Source: Cedecea sp000277545 (GTDB lineage: Bacteria; Pseudomonadota; Gammaproteobacteria; Enterobacterales; Enterobacteriaceae). From it: a DNA stretch of 64,000 bases. The translations under genes were made by a program, and so were the position numbers. Where the stretch lies: assembly GCA_050847315.1 (NCBI GenBank), contig CP193791.1; one strand, 5' to 3'. Positions 42,235 to 48,661 of the stretch are shown here, in pieces (the stretch's first letter is position 1; each line of letters starts with the position of its first letter). The notes below the pieces were generated by a model. It saw only the letters and a program-made list of their open reading frames with translations, had not been told where the DNA came from and ran no database searches.

Positions 42235-42974
42235 AGAGAGAACAACTGCGCGAAGCTTTTTCCCGCAGGCTGGCGCAGGCCTGCAGCGAAGCAAACCTCG
42301 ATGAGTTCGGGCGCGGTATGGCGATAGCGCGCGCGCTGGGCGTTTCCTCCAAGGCCGTCAGTAAGTGGCTTAACGCCGAAGCCATCCCCCGGCAGGATAA
42401 AATGTACGAGCTGGCAACGTTTCTTCGGGCTGACGCGCTCTGGCTTCAGCACGGCAGTGAAACGGGCTATCAAAGCGAAGGGCGCGAGAATGCGGCTAGC
42501 CATGAAGAGGCGGCCATTTATCCTTTCCAGCCGCGCGAAGAGCAGGGCTTTCGCATCGACGTGCTGGACATTGAGGCCAGCGCGGGGCCGGGGCGACTGG
42601 TCTCCAGCGAAGTCACCGAAACCATCAACCACATCGTTTACGACAGCCAGGAAGCGCTGGAGCTGTTCGGCCACCGGCCGGCTTCAACGATAAAAGTCAT
42701 CACTGTCACCGGTGACAGCATGTCCGGCACCATTGAACTGGGTGACTATATCTTTGTGGATATTGGCAAAGACTACTTCGATGGCGATGGCATTTACGTG
42801 TTCCTCTATAAGGGACAATTGCTGGTGAAGCGCCTGCAGATGACCCATGACTGCCTGCTGGTGCGATCGGACAACCCCAAATATGCTGACTGGCGCATTA
42901 GCGAAGAGAACGAACAGCACCTCAAAATTATTGGCCGAGTGATGTACAGCCATTCAATTCGCCGCCACGCCTGA
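42228..42974 (+). CDS. LexA/CI-type self-cleaving repressor
   Basis: A 248-residue repressor controlling the tailocin. Residues about 12-72 hold a helix-turn-helix (RLAQACSEANLDEFGRGMAI, ALGVSSKAVSKWLN). Residues 108-240 are a peptidase S24 domain: cleavage site Ala119-Gly120 (EASAGPG), catalytic Ser164 in TGDSMSG and Lys201 in LLVKRLQ. All needed residues are present, so RecA filaments should trigger cleavage and induction during the SOS response. Start ATG lies inside an operator-like site. Unlike lambda cI it reads in the same direction as the operon it controls. Confidence 0.9.
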   Translation: MVQREQLREAFSRRLAQACSEANLDEFGRGMAIARALGVSSKAVSKWLNAEAIPRQDKMYELATFLRADALWLQHGSETGYQSEGRENAASHEEAAIYPFQPREEQGFRIDVLDIEASAGPGRLVSSEVTETINHIVYDSQEALELFGHRPASTIKVITVTGDSMSGTIELGDYIFVDIGKDYFDGDGIYVFLYKGQLLVKRLQMTHDCLLVRSDNPKYADWRISEENEQHLKIIGRVMYSHSIRRHA

Positions 42975-42993
42975 GATAGCTCATCCTCAAGCT

Positions 42994-43033
42994 CCAGCCT
43001 CAGTCACTTACCCAAGTATGCTCCTGAGGCTGG
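42994..43033 (+). terminator. Inverted repeat after the repressor gene
   Basis: Arms ccagcctcag and ctgaggctgg, perfect 10 bp with a 20-base loop but no T-run. It may end or stabilise the repressor transcript. Confidence 0.4.
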
Positions 43034-43132
43034 ATCCCTTGCCGCCTTGCCGCAACTCGAATGCTAACCCATCTAAAAATAATCTTATAAATCAAAAATT
43101 AATTATCAATGCGATCTTTTTTTAAATAATTC

Positions 43133-43174
43133 GTACTTTTGGTTCTTGACGTAATTGTACTATTGGTTCAATAT
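43133..43174 (+). promoter_or_regulatory. Tailocin operon promoter with two operators
   Basis: Promoter TTGACG (43146-43151), 17-bp spacer, CAATAT (43169-43174). Operator-like gtacttttggttc (43133-43145) abuts the -35 and gtactattggttc (43157-43169) fills the spacer; they are 24 bp apart, the same spacing as the first two sites at the repressor promoter. Repressor bound here would block RNA polymerase. Confidence 0.78.
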
Positions 43175-43215
43175 CAATTCATCGGCAGGACGCACCGACT
43201 CACAAGGCAAGTGAA

Positions 43216-43246
43216 CGCTCCTTAACATCAGGCCCTGAAAAAGGGC
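43216..43246 (+). promoter_or_regulatory. Lambda-type nut site (boxA and boxB)
   Basis: boxA-like cgctccttaa at 43216-43225, then boxB gccctgaaaaagggc at 43232-43246, identical to boxB of lambda nutR with its GAAAA loop. It lies in the untranslated leader about 45 nt after the predicted transcription start. The N protein encoded next should bind here together with Nus factors. Confidence 0.92.
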
Positions 43247-43315
43247 ACATACACCAAAGCAAGAAGCTTTGGGATATCAGAGAGATATCACCAAAGTTGA
43301 TTGACAGGAGGTTGT

Positions 43316-43651
43316 ATGGACGCACAGGCACGTCGCCGCCAGCGCCGCGAAGCTAAACAGGCCGTCTGGAAAGCTGCCAACCCGCTGTTAGTCGGGGTAA
43401 GAGCGAAACCTGAGGCACGGCTTATTCTCTCGCTGGTTCGTAAACCCAGGTCTCGCCCCGACAAGGCCCTGGAGGTGATTAACATCTATGGTCTGCAAAT
43501 CATTCAGCAGGCAGAGCATTATCAACGACTGCGCCAGAAGTTAGACGCCAGGAAAAAAAGCGTTTATCAGGCCACGCCTCGCAGCGAATCCGGCTTACCG
43601 GCAGCGACCGGGAAGCAAACCCGACGCGGAAAACCTGTTCCGCTGATTTAA
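43316..43651 (+). CDS. N: Lambda N-like antitermination protein
   Basis: A 111-residue homologue of lambda N. The arginine-rich RNA-binding segment MDAQARRRQRREAKQAVWKA matches lambda N almost residue for residue and keeps Trp18, which stacks on the boxB loop. KAANPLLVGVRAKP follows as in lambda, then LSLVRKPRSR, and the ending GKPVPLI parallels GKSIPLI. It should bind the adjacent nut site, recruit NusA and make RNA polymerase pass the terminators inside the operon. ATG 43316 is chosen because caggagg stands six bases upstream and the lambda-like N-terminus starts there. It is the first gene of the operon. Confidence 0.95.
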   Translation: MDAQARRRQRREAKQAVWKAANPLLVGVRAKPEARLILSLVRKPRSRPDKALEVINIYGLQIIQQAEHYQRLRQKLDARKKSVYQATPRSESGLPAATGKQTRRGKPVPLI

Positions 43652-43708
43652 CGCCATACCGCTTCTTTATCCCAACGGCAGTTCGACCCCTCAACCGAAG
43701 GTTCTTCC

Positions 43709-44008
43709 ATGAACGACCAACCCGCAAATCTGGTCACGCAGTCTTTTGCGTGGCTGGCGGCGCTTGCCGCCGGTCTGGGTATCACGACACAGGATATGGT
43801 CTACATGATATTCGGACTGCTTAGCGTACTGATTTCACTGGCTTCGTGGCTGGGCGGCAGGCTGGATGCCCATCGACAGCATCTCGAAGATCAAAAGCGC
43901 ACCCGCATCCTCCAGACGCTGGTGGATGACTTGCAAACTTTAAACCGAGCCGAGCAGATTGAGATTATTAGGGTAGTCAGCGAGGTACTGAAAAAGGCAG
44001 GTAACTAG
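43709..44008 (+). CDS. Tailocin holin
   Basis: A 99-residue membrane protein with two hydrophobic helices (SFAWLAALAAGLGI and MIFGLLSVLISLASWLGG) and a charged C-terminal tail (RLDAHRQHLEDQKRTRILQT). Position before a SAR-type endolysin and Rz fits a holin or pinholin that triggers release of particles. Its stop codon overlaps the endolysin start. Confidence 0.82.
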   Translation: MNDQPANLVTQSFAWLAALAAGLGITTQDMVYMIFGLLSVLISLASWLGGRLDAHRQHLEDQKRTRILQTLVDDLQTLNRAEQIEIIRVVSEVLKKAGN

Positions 44009-44499
44009 TGGCTCTTTCTCCCGGACTCAGAAAAACATTACTCGGATTGTCAGGGGCTGGTGCGCTGACGATTGCAGGCACGCTCCTGCCCGAGCTGGAA
44101 GGCGTGAGCTACACGCCATATTACGACGTCGCCGGGGTGCTGACCGTCTGTTACGGCCATACCGGTAAAGACATTATTCCCGACAAAATATACACCCTGT
44201 CTGAGTGCAGGCGCTGGCTTGACCAGGATCTCGGCCCAGCGGCTCAGGCGGTCTCAAGGGCCGTCACCGTCCCGGTTAGTGAGTACCAACGAGCAGCTTT
44301 GATTAGCTTTACCTACAACGTTGGTACAGCCGCTTTTCTGCGCTCTTCCGTGCTCAGGATGTTAAACGCTGGCGAGTACAAACAGGCCTGCGCTGGGCTG
44401 AAAAAATGGATCTGGGCGGGTGGGAAGCAGTGGCAGGGGCTTATCAATCGTCGCGAGGTGGAGTACCAGCTTTGTACCTGGCCGGAGCCGGAAGAATGA
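44008..44499 (+). CDS. Tailocin SAR endolysin, GH24 lysozyme
   Basis: A 163-residue muramidase. N-terminal weakly hydrophobic SAR segment (LLGLSGAGALTIAGTLLP, residues 11-28), catalytic triad E31, D40, T46 in the E-x8-D-x5-T spacing, and a typical FTYNVGTAAFLRSSVLR active-site wall. GTG start overlaps the holin stop. It lyses the producing cell so that particles escape. Confidence 0.93.
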   Translation: MALSPGLRKTLLGLSGAGALTIAGTLLPELEGVSYTPYYDVAGVLTVCYGHTGKDIIPDKIYTLSECRRWLDQDLGPAAQAVSRAVTVPVSEYQRAALISFTYNVGTAAFLRSSVLRMLNAGEYKQACAGLKKWIWAGGKQWQGLINRREVEYQLCTWPEPEE

Positions 44500-44948
44500 A
44501 GCCGCTGACCTCACTTGTGCTGGCGGCCTTTACGCTGCTCGTTGCCAGCAGCTGGTGGTTTCACCAACGCTATGCCGTGCAAAAACAAAGGGCAGAGTTA
44601 GCCCTGGAGCAGCTGGCTCAGCAAAAAAATGAGCTGCAAAACCTTGTCCGGCGCCAGCAGGCAATAGCTGACCTGGATATCCACTATAGCGAGGAGTTAA
44701 CCCATGCCCGGCTCACCATTGAAAACCTGCAGCGTGATGTGGCTGCTGGTACTCAGCGGCTGCGCGTCAGCGCCACCTGCAAAGCAGTGCCTGGCACCGC
44801 CGCCGCCGCCAGGCTGGATGATGCAGCCGCCCCCGGACTTACTGACGCCGCTCAACGGGATTATTTCCGTCTCCGGGAGCGAATAGAAACGAGCAACAAG
44901 CAGCTGGCGGGGCTGCAGGAGTACATCCGCAATCAGTGCCTGAACTAA
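44496..44948 (+). CDS. Rz: Tailocin i-spanin Rz
   Basis: A 150-residue protein with an N-terminal membrane helix (LTSLVLAAFTLLVASSWWF) and a periplasmic coiled coil (RAELALEQLAQQKNELQNLV). ATG 44496 overlaps the endolysin stop (ATGA). Completes lysis with the nested Rz1. Confidence 0.88.
   Translation: MKPLTSLVLAAFTLLVASSWWFHQRYAVQKQRAELALEQLAQQKNELQNLVRRQQAIADLDIHYSEELTHARLTIENLQRDVAAGTQRLRVSATCKAVPGTAAAARLDDAAAPGLTDAAQRDYFRLRERIETSNKQLAGLQEYIRNQCLN
44704..44886 (+). CDS. Rz1: Tailocin o-spanin Rz1, nested in Rz
   Basis: A 60-residue lipoprotein in another frame inside Rz: MWLLVLSGC gives a lipobox LSGC, and the mature part is proline-rich (LAPPPPPGWMMQPPPDLL). ATG 44704 or 44737 may start it. 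Confidence 0.85.
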   Translation: MPGSPLKTCSVMWLLVLSGCASAPPAKQCLAPPPPPGWMMQPPPDLLTPLNGIISVSGSE

Positions 44949-44972
44949 GCCTCGAATTTTCGAGGCTTTTTT
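44949..44972 (+). terminator. Terminator between lysis genes and lipase
   Basis: Stem gcctcga / tcgaggc, short loop, six T. It lies inside the operon, so the genes beyond it need antitermination. Confidence 0.88.
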
Positions 44973-44998
44973 ATTCCTACGTCAAAGAGGTCATTCCT

Positions 44999-45877
44999 AT
45001 GTCTACATCCCTGAAGTACCCGATTGTTCTGGTCCACGGTCTGTTCGGTTTCGACAAAATTGGCGGGATCTACCCCTATTTCTACGGCATCAAAGAGGCG
45101 CTGGAGAAAGCCGGGGCGAAGGTCTACATCGCCACGATTTCCGCACTGAACAGCAATGAAATGCGCGGCGAGCAGCTGCTGGAATTTATCCGTAAAGTCC
45201 TGGCCGAAACGGGTGCGGCAAAAGTTAACCTGATTGGCCACAGTCAGGGGCCTTTGGCCTGTCGTTACGCTGCGGCGACCCACCCTGAACTTATTGCCTC
45301 GGTAACCTCCGTGAACGGCGTTAACCATGGCTCCGAAGTAGCAGACCTTGTTCGACTGGCGCTGAAGCCTGGCCGCCTGCCAGAGTCTATCGCCAATGCC
45401 GCCCTGTCGGCTTTCGGCCAGCTGCTTTCCGCCCTGGCGGGGGCTCCTCGTCTGCCTCAATCCGGCGTGGATGCCCTGGATGCGTTGACCAGCGAAGGCG
45501 TTGCCGCCTTTAACAAGAAGTATCCGCAGGGACTGCCTGCGCAGTGGGGCGGCCAGGGCAAAGAGCTGGATAACGGCGTCTACTACTACTCGTGGAGCGG
45601 GATTATCGACTACAACCCGCTGAATCAGGGCGCGAACAACCTGGATCCGCTGCACGTCGCCATGCTGGCGTTTTCCATCCTGTTCACCAACGAACGTTTC
45701 CAGAACGATGGCCTGGTTGGCCGTTACAGCAGCCATCTGGGCAAGGTGATTGGCTCCGACTATTCGATGGATCACGTCGATGCCATCAACCAGCTTGCCG
45801 GCGTGGTGGCCAGCAACAGCGACCCGGTCAAGCTGTACGTCGACCACGTGGCTCGTCTGCAGGCCAAAGGGCTGTAA
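44999..45877 (+). CDS. Lipase (alpha/beta hydrolase, family I type)
   Basis: A 292-residue triacylglycerol lipase-like enzyme resembling Proteus/Pseudomonas family I lipases: oxyanion loop VLVHGLFGFDKIGGI (residues 10-24), nucleophile Ser82 in GHSQG, Asp237 in QNDGLVGRYS and His259 in MDHVDAINQ. All catalytic residues are present. It has no signal peptide and no membrane segment, so it stays in the cytoplasm until lysis or leaves with the particles. It is framed by two intrinsic terminators between lysis and tail genes, a cargo position. A role as effector or in lysis is inference; a stand-alone metabolic lipase is the alternative. Confidence 0.9.
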   Translation: MSTSLKYPIVLVHGLFGFDKIGGIYPYFYGIKEALEKAGAKVYIATISALNSNEMRGEQLLEFIRKVLAETGAAKVNLIGHSQGPLACRYAAATHPELIASVTSVNGVNHGSEVADLVRLALKPGRLPESIANAALSAFGQLLSALAGAPRLPQSGVDALDALTSEGVAAFNKKYPQGLPAQWGGQGKELDNGVYYYSWSGIIDYNPLNQGANNLDPLHVAMLAFSILFTNERFQNDGLVGRYSSHLGKVIGSDYSMDHVDAINQLAGVVASNSDPVKLYVDHVARLQAKGL

Positions 45878-45887
45878 GCCTTATCTG

Positions 45888-45908
45888 AACCGCCTTCGGG
45901 CGGTTTTT
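45888..45908 (+). terminator. Terminator between lipase and tail genes
   Basis: Stem aaccgcc / ggcggtt closed by ttcg, then T-run. Second strong terminator inside the tailocin operon; the next ribosome site follows at once. Confidence 0.9.
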
Positions 45909-45922
45909 CTTTGGAGAAATCA

Positions 45923-46462
45923 ATGAATGACACCACGCGTCCGGGCTTTCTGACGCCGATGGGGGCATCGCCACACTACGACGATGCACTTGATGTCGAT
46001 CTTACCGGCTGGATTGTCGGCGTATCAGGCCTGCCGCCGGAAATGGTGATGGCGAAGTGGAGCGATCCGCCACCTGCCACGCCTGAGGCCGGTATTACCT
46101 GGTGTGACTTTTTTACCAACGTGAAGCAGGCGGAAGCGTCTTTCTTCCACTCGCAGGACAGCGATCAAAGCGTACTTCAGAGCACCGAGTCCGTGGACGT
46201 GACCTGTGGCTTTTATGGCCCCGGCGCTCAGGCCGTTGCCGCGCTTTTTCGTGATGGCCTGAACGTGCCGCAAAACAACGCCGAGCTTAACCGACTGGGC
46301 CTGACGTTTTTGCAGTGCGGCGACATTACGCCGGACCCTGAATTTATCAATAACCAGTGGCTACGCCGCTACACCCTCACCGTGGCGCTAAAGCGCAGTA
46401 TTGCCCGGCGCTACGGTATTCGTTCCATCCTTTCATCCGCAGTAAAAATCATTGGAGAGTAA
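45923..46462 (+). CDS. Tail terminator-like protein
   Basis: A 179-residue protein encoded just before the sheath, the place of the tail terminator or tube-capping protein. It starts MNDTTRPGFLTPMGASPHYD and contains FFTNVKQAEASFFHSQDSDQ. The prophage protein at 22153 stands in the same position. In a headless particle it would cap the tube end that otherwise joins the head. ATG 45923 has ggagaaatca upstream; the TTG at 45911 is unlikely. Confidence 0.7.
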   Translation: MNDTTRPGFLTPMGASPHYDDALDVDLTGWIVGVSGLPPEMVMAKWSDPPPATPEAGITWCDFFTNVKQAEASFFHSQDSDQSVLQSTESVDVTCGFYGPGAQAVAALFRDGLNVPQNNAELNRLGLTFLQCGDITPDPEFINNQWLRRYTLTVALKRSIARRYGIRSILSSAVKIIGE

Positions 46463-46465
46463 GCT

Positions 46466-47605
46466 ATGTCACAGGGTTTACCTGTATCTAACATTGTCAG
46501 CGTGACAGTGAATATGGCGCCGCGTGCGGCGCAGTCCCGTAACTATGGTGCGCTGCTGGTCGTAGGCGCGAGCAACGTTATTGACGCCAAAGAGCGTATG
46601 CGAGCTTATTCCAGCCTGAGCGGCGTAGCCGCCGATTTTGGTCTGGAAGCGCCGGAATACAAAGCCGCCAGCCTCTACTACCAGCAGTCCCCGCAGCCTG
46701 CCGACCTGTATATCGGGCGCTGGGTTAAAGAAGGCGGCGAGGGCAAAGCCGGAGAAACCATCGCCGAATGCGTCTCCGCGCTGAGTGCGCACTCGACCGA
46801 CTGGTATGGTCTGGTGATTGCCGACGATACCCTTACCGATGAAGGCGTGCTGGCCGTGGCGGCGGTTATTGAAGGCGACGGCGTTTCCCGTATCTTTGGT
46901 CATACTTCCGCCAGCGCTAAAGTGTTGGATGCTAACGACAGCACCGATGTCTTCAGCAAGCTGAAAGCGGCTAAGTTCGCCCGCACTTTTGGTCAGTACT
47001 CCAGCGCCACGCCGTTTGCGGCCGCCTCCCTGTTTGGCCGCGCGTTCACCGTTAACTTCAACGGCAATAACACCACCATTACCCTGAAATTCAAGCAGGA
47101 ACCGGGGATTACCGCAGAAACGCTGACCCAAACGCAAATCAATGCTCTTTCCGCGAAAAACGCCAACGTCTTTGTGAATTACAACAACGACACCGCCATT
47201 ATTCAGGAAGGCGTAATGAGCAACGGCAGCTTCATCGATGAGCGCCACGGCCTGGACTGGCTGCAAAACTATGTGCAGACCAACCTCTATAACCTGCTTT
47301 ACACCAGCACCACCAAAATCCCGCAAACCGATGCCGGTGTTACCCGTCTGCTGAGCAACGTTGAGCACTCCATGGCGCAGGCGGTCACCAATGGTCTGGT
47401 CGCACCGGGTGTCTGGAATGGCGCCGATATTGGCCAACTGGCCTCCGGCGACACGCTGACCAAAGGCTACTACGTTTACGCCCCAGCTGTAGCGACTCAG
47501 GCGCAGTCAGACCGCGAGGCGCGTAAGGCGCCAGTGATTCAGGTGGCCTGCAAACTGGCGGGTGCCGTGCACTTCGCTGACGTCGAAATCAATGTTGTTC
47601 GTTAA
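46466..47605 (+). CDS. Tailocin contractile sheath (DUF3383 type)
   Basis: A 379-residue sheath protein (NIVSVTVNMAPRAAQSRNYG; HGLDWLQNYVQTNLYNLLYT; RKAPVIQVACKLAGAVHFAD). DUF3383-type sheath, syntenic with the prophage sheath at 23099 but without the inserted beta module. Sheath contraction drives the tube into the target cell, the killing step of R-type bacteriocins. Confidence 0.9.
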   Translation: MSQGLPVSNIVSVTVNMAPRAAQSRNYGALLVVGASNVIDAKERMRAYSSLSGVAADFGLEAPEYKAASLYYQQSPQPADLYIGRWVKEGGEGKAGETIAECVSALSAHSTDWYGLVIADDTLTDEGVLAVAAVIEGDGVSRIFGHTSASAKVLDANDSTDVFSKLKAAKFARTFGQYSSATPFAAASLFGRAFTVNFNGNNTTITLKFKQEPGITAETLTQTQINALSAKNANVFVNYNNDTAIIQEGVMSNGSFIDERHGLDWLQNYVQTNLYNLLYTSTTKIPQTDAGVTRLLSNVEHSMAQAVTNGLVAPGVWNGADIGQLASGDTLTKGYYVYAPAVATQAQSDREARKAPVIQVACKLAGAVHFADVEINVVR

Positions 47606-47615
47606 GGAGATTTAA

Positions 47616-48056
47616 ATGGGTACTTATTCTTTTATGGATGTGACGGCTTCTCTTGTGGGGCCAACCGGCGTGATTGATTTGGGCGCGGGCAGTGCGAACG
47701 GTGATGCCGGGATCAAAGTGGAAATGGCTGGCACAAAAAACACGATGACCGTCGGCATAGACGGTGAGGTGATGCATAACCTCTCTCCGGCTAAAAACGG
47801 TTCGATCACCGTGACGCTGATGAAAACTTCCCCGGTGAATAAAAAGCTGATGCAGGCCTACAACGCCCAAACCCTCTCTTCGGCCCTGTGGGGTAAGAAC
47901 ACGATTGTGGTGCGCAACACTTCCTCCGGCGATTTGGTTTCGGCCAGCAGTGTGGCGTTTTCTCAGCTTCCAGCGAACAGCAATGGCAAAGATGCTGGCA
48001 CCATGGACTGGAAGTTTGACTGCGGCAAAATCGATCAGCTGCTCGGGGAGTTCTAA
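47616..48056 (+). CDS. Tailocin tube protein (DUF3277 type)
   Basis: A 146-residue tube protein (MGTYSFMDVTASLVGPTGVI; MTVGIDGEVMHNLSPAKNGS). DUF3277-type proteins follow the sheath in this module. It would form the hollow tube that depolarises the membrane of the target cell. Confidence 0.88.
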   Translation: MGTYSFMDVTASLVGPTGVIDLGAGSANGDAGIKVEMAGTKNTMTVGIDGEVMHNLSPAKNGSITVTLMKTSPVNKKLMQAYNAQTLSSALWGKNTIVVRNTSSGDLVSASSVAFSQLPANSNGKDAGTMDWKFDCGKIDQLLGEF

Positions 48057-48059
48057 GCC

Positions 48060-48473
48060 ATGGAAATTACCCTGAAAGCGGTGAACTACCGCATTGGCAA
48101 GCTCGGCGTTTTCGAGCAACTTAGCGTTGCGCGGAAGCTACTGCCGGTTCTGGCTGGCGTTGTGGGTGATTTTCGCAGCTTGCAGGGTAAGGAGGGCGGA
48201 AACGCCCTCGAAACCGTGCTGCCAAAAATTGCCCGCACCCTTGCCGACCTCAGCGAGGAAGATTGCAACACCATTCTGTATCCGTGCCTCTCGGTCGTGG
48301 CGCGCGAACACATGAAGGGCTGGGTGCCGGTCTTTAGTCAGGGCGCATTGTCCTTTGACGATATCGACCTGATGACGCTGCTGCAGCTGGTGGCCCGGGT
48401 GGTGGCCGACTCGCTGGGAAATTTTTTGCAAGAACTCCCCGGGAGCGAAAACCCGGCCCCGCCAGCGGCCTGA
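48060..48473 (+). CDS. Tail assembly chaperone, short form (E-like)
   Basis: A 137-residue helical protein between tube and tape measure genes, the E-type chaperone of P2-like tails. Its sequence passes through T TTT TTG at 48422-48428, a known -1 frameshift heptamer, 45 bases before its stop. Full annotation of the long form is given separately. Confidence 0.85.
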   Translation: MEITLKAVNYRIGKLGVFEQLSVARKLLPVLAGVVGDFRSLQGKEGGNALETVLPKIARTLADLSEEDCNTILYPCLSVVAREHMKGWVPVFSQGALSFDDIDLMTLLQLVARVVADSLGNFLQELPGSENPAPPAA

Positions 48474-48661
48474 GGCTGGAGGCGCTGCCGGGCGGGGAAG
48501 ATTACATTCTTCGCCCGGCGGAGGTCTTCGGCCTCAGCTGGCTGGATCTGAAAAGCGGCGCGGTGGATCTCAACGACATTGCGCTGATGAATGATTACCT
48601 TGAGATGCAGGCCGAGAATAAGGCCTGTATCACACGCTGGAGAGAGGAAAATGAGCGCTAG
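48060..48661 (+). CDS. Tail assembly chaperone, -1 frameshift form (E-E'-like)
   Basis: Slippage on T TTT TTG (48422-48428) leads into an open frame ending with TAG 48659-48661, giving about 200 residues. The new part reads GGEDYILRPAEVFGLSWLDL and DLNDIALMNDYLEMQAENKA, well-formed protein that has no good start of its own and overlaps the tape measure start by 11 bases. P2 uses the same heptamer for gpE+E'. Confidence 0.83.

Larger units (their letters stand above)
42975..43315 (+). other. Regulatory region between repressor and N
   Basis: 340 bp without a gene. In order: inverted repeat, AT-rich segment, operators and promoter, about 130 bases of leader with nut site, then hairpins ccaaagc aagaa gctttgg (43254-43272) and gatatc/gatatc (43273-43289), then the ribosome site caggagg for N. 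Confidence 0.75.

Noticed and set aside
42097..42327. 76-codon frame between the LexA box and the repressor
   Set aside because: Not listed as a gene because it overlaps operators and the repressor start and has only a weak ribosome site; kept as a candidate in the findings.
44945..45847. 300-codon minus-strand frame opposite the lipase
   Set aside because: The plus strand encodes a complete lipase with catalytic triad; the antisense frame is a codon-bias shadow.
46478..47437. 319-codon minus-strand frame opposite the tailocin sheath
   Set aside because: The sheath on the plus strand is unambiguous and the antisense protein has no domain.
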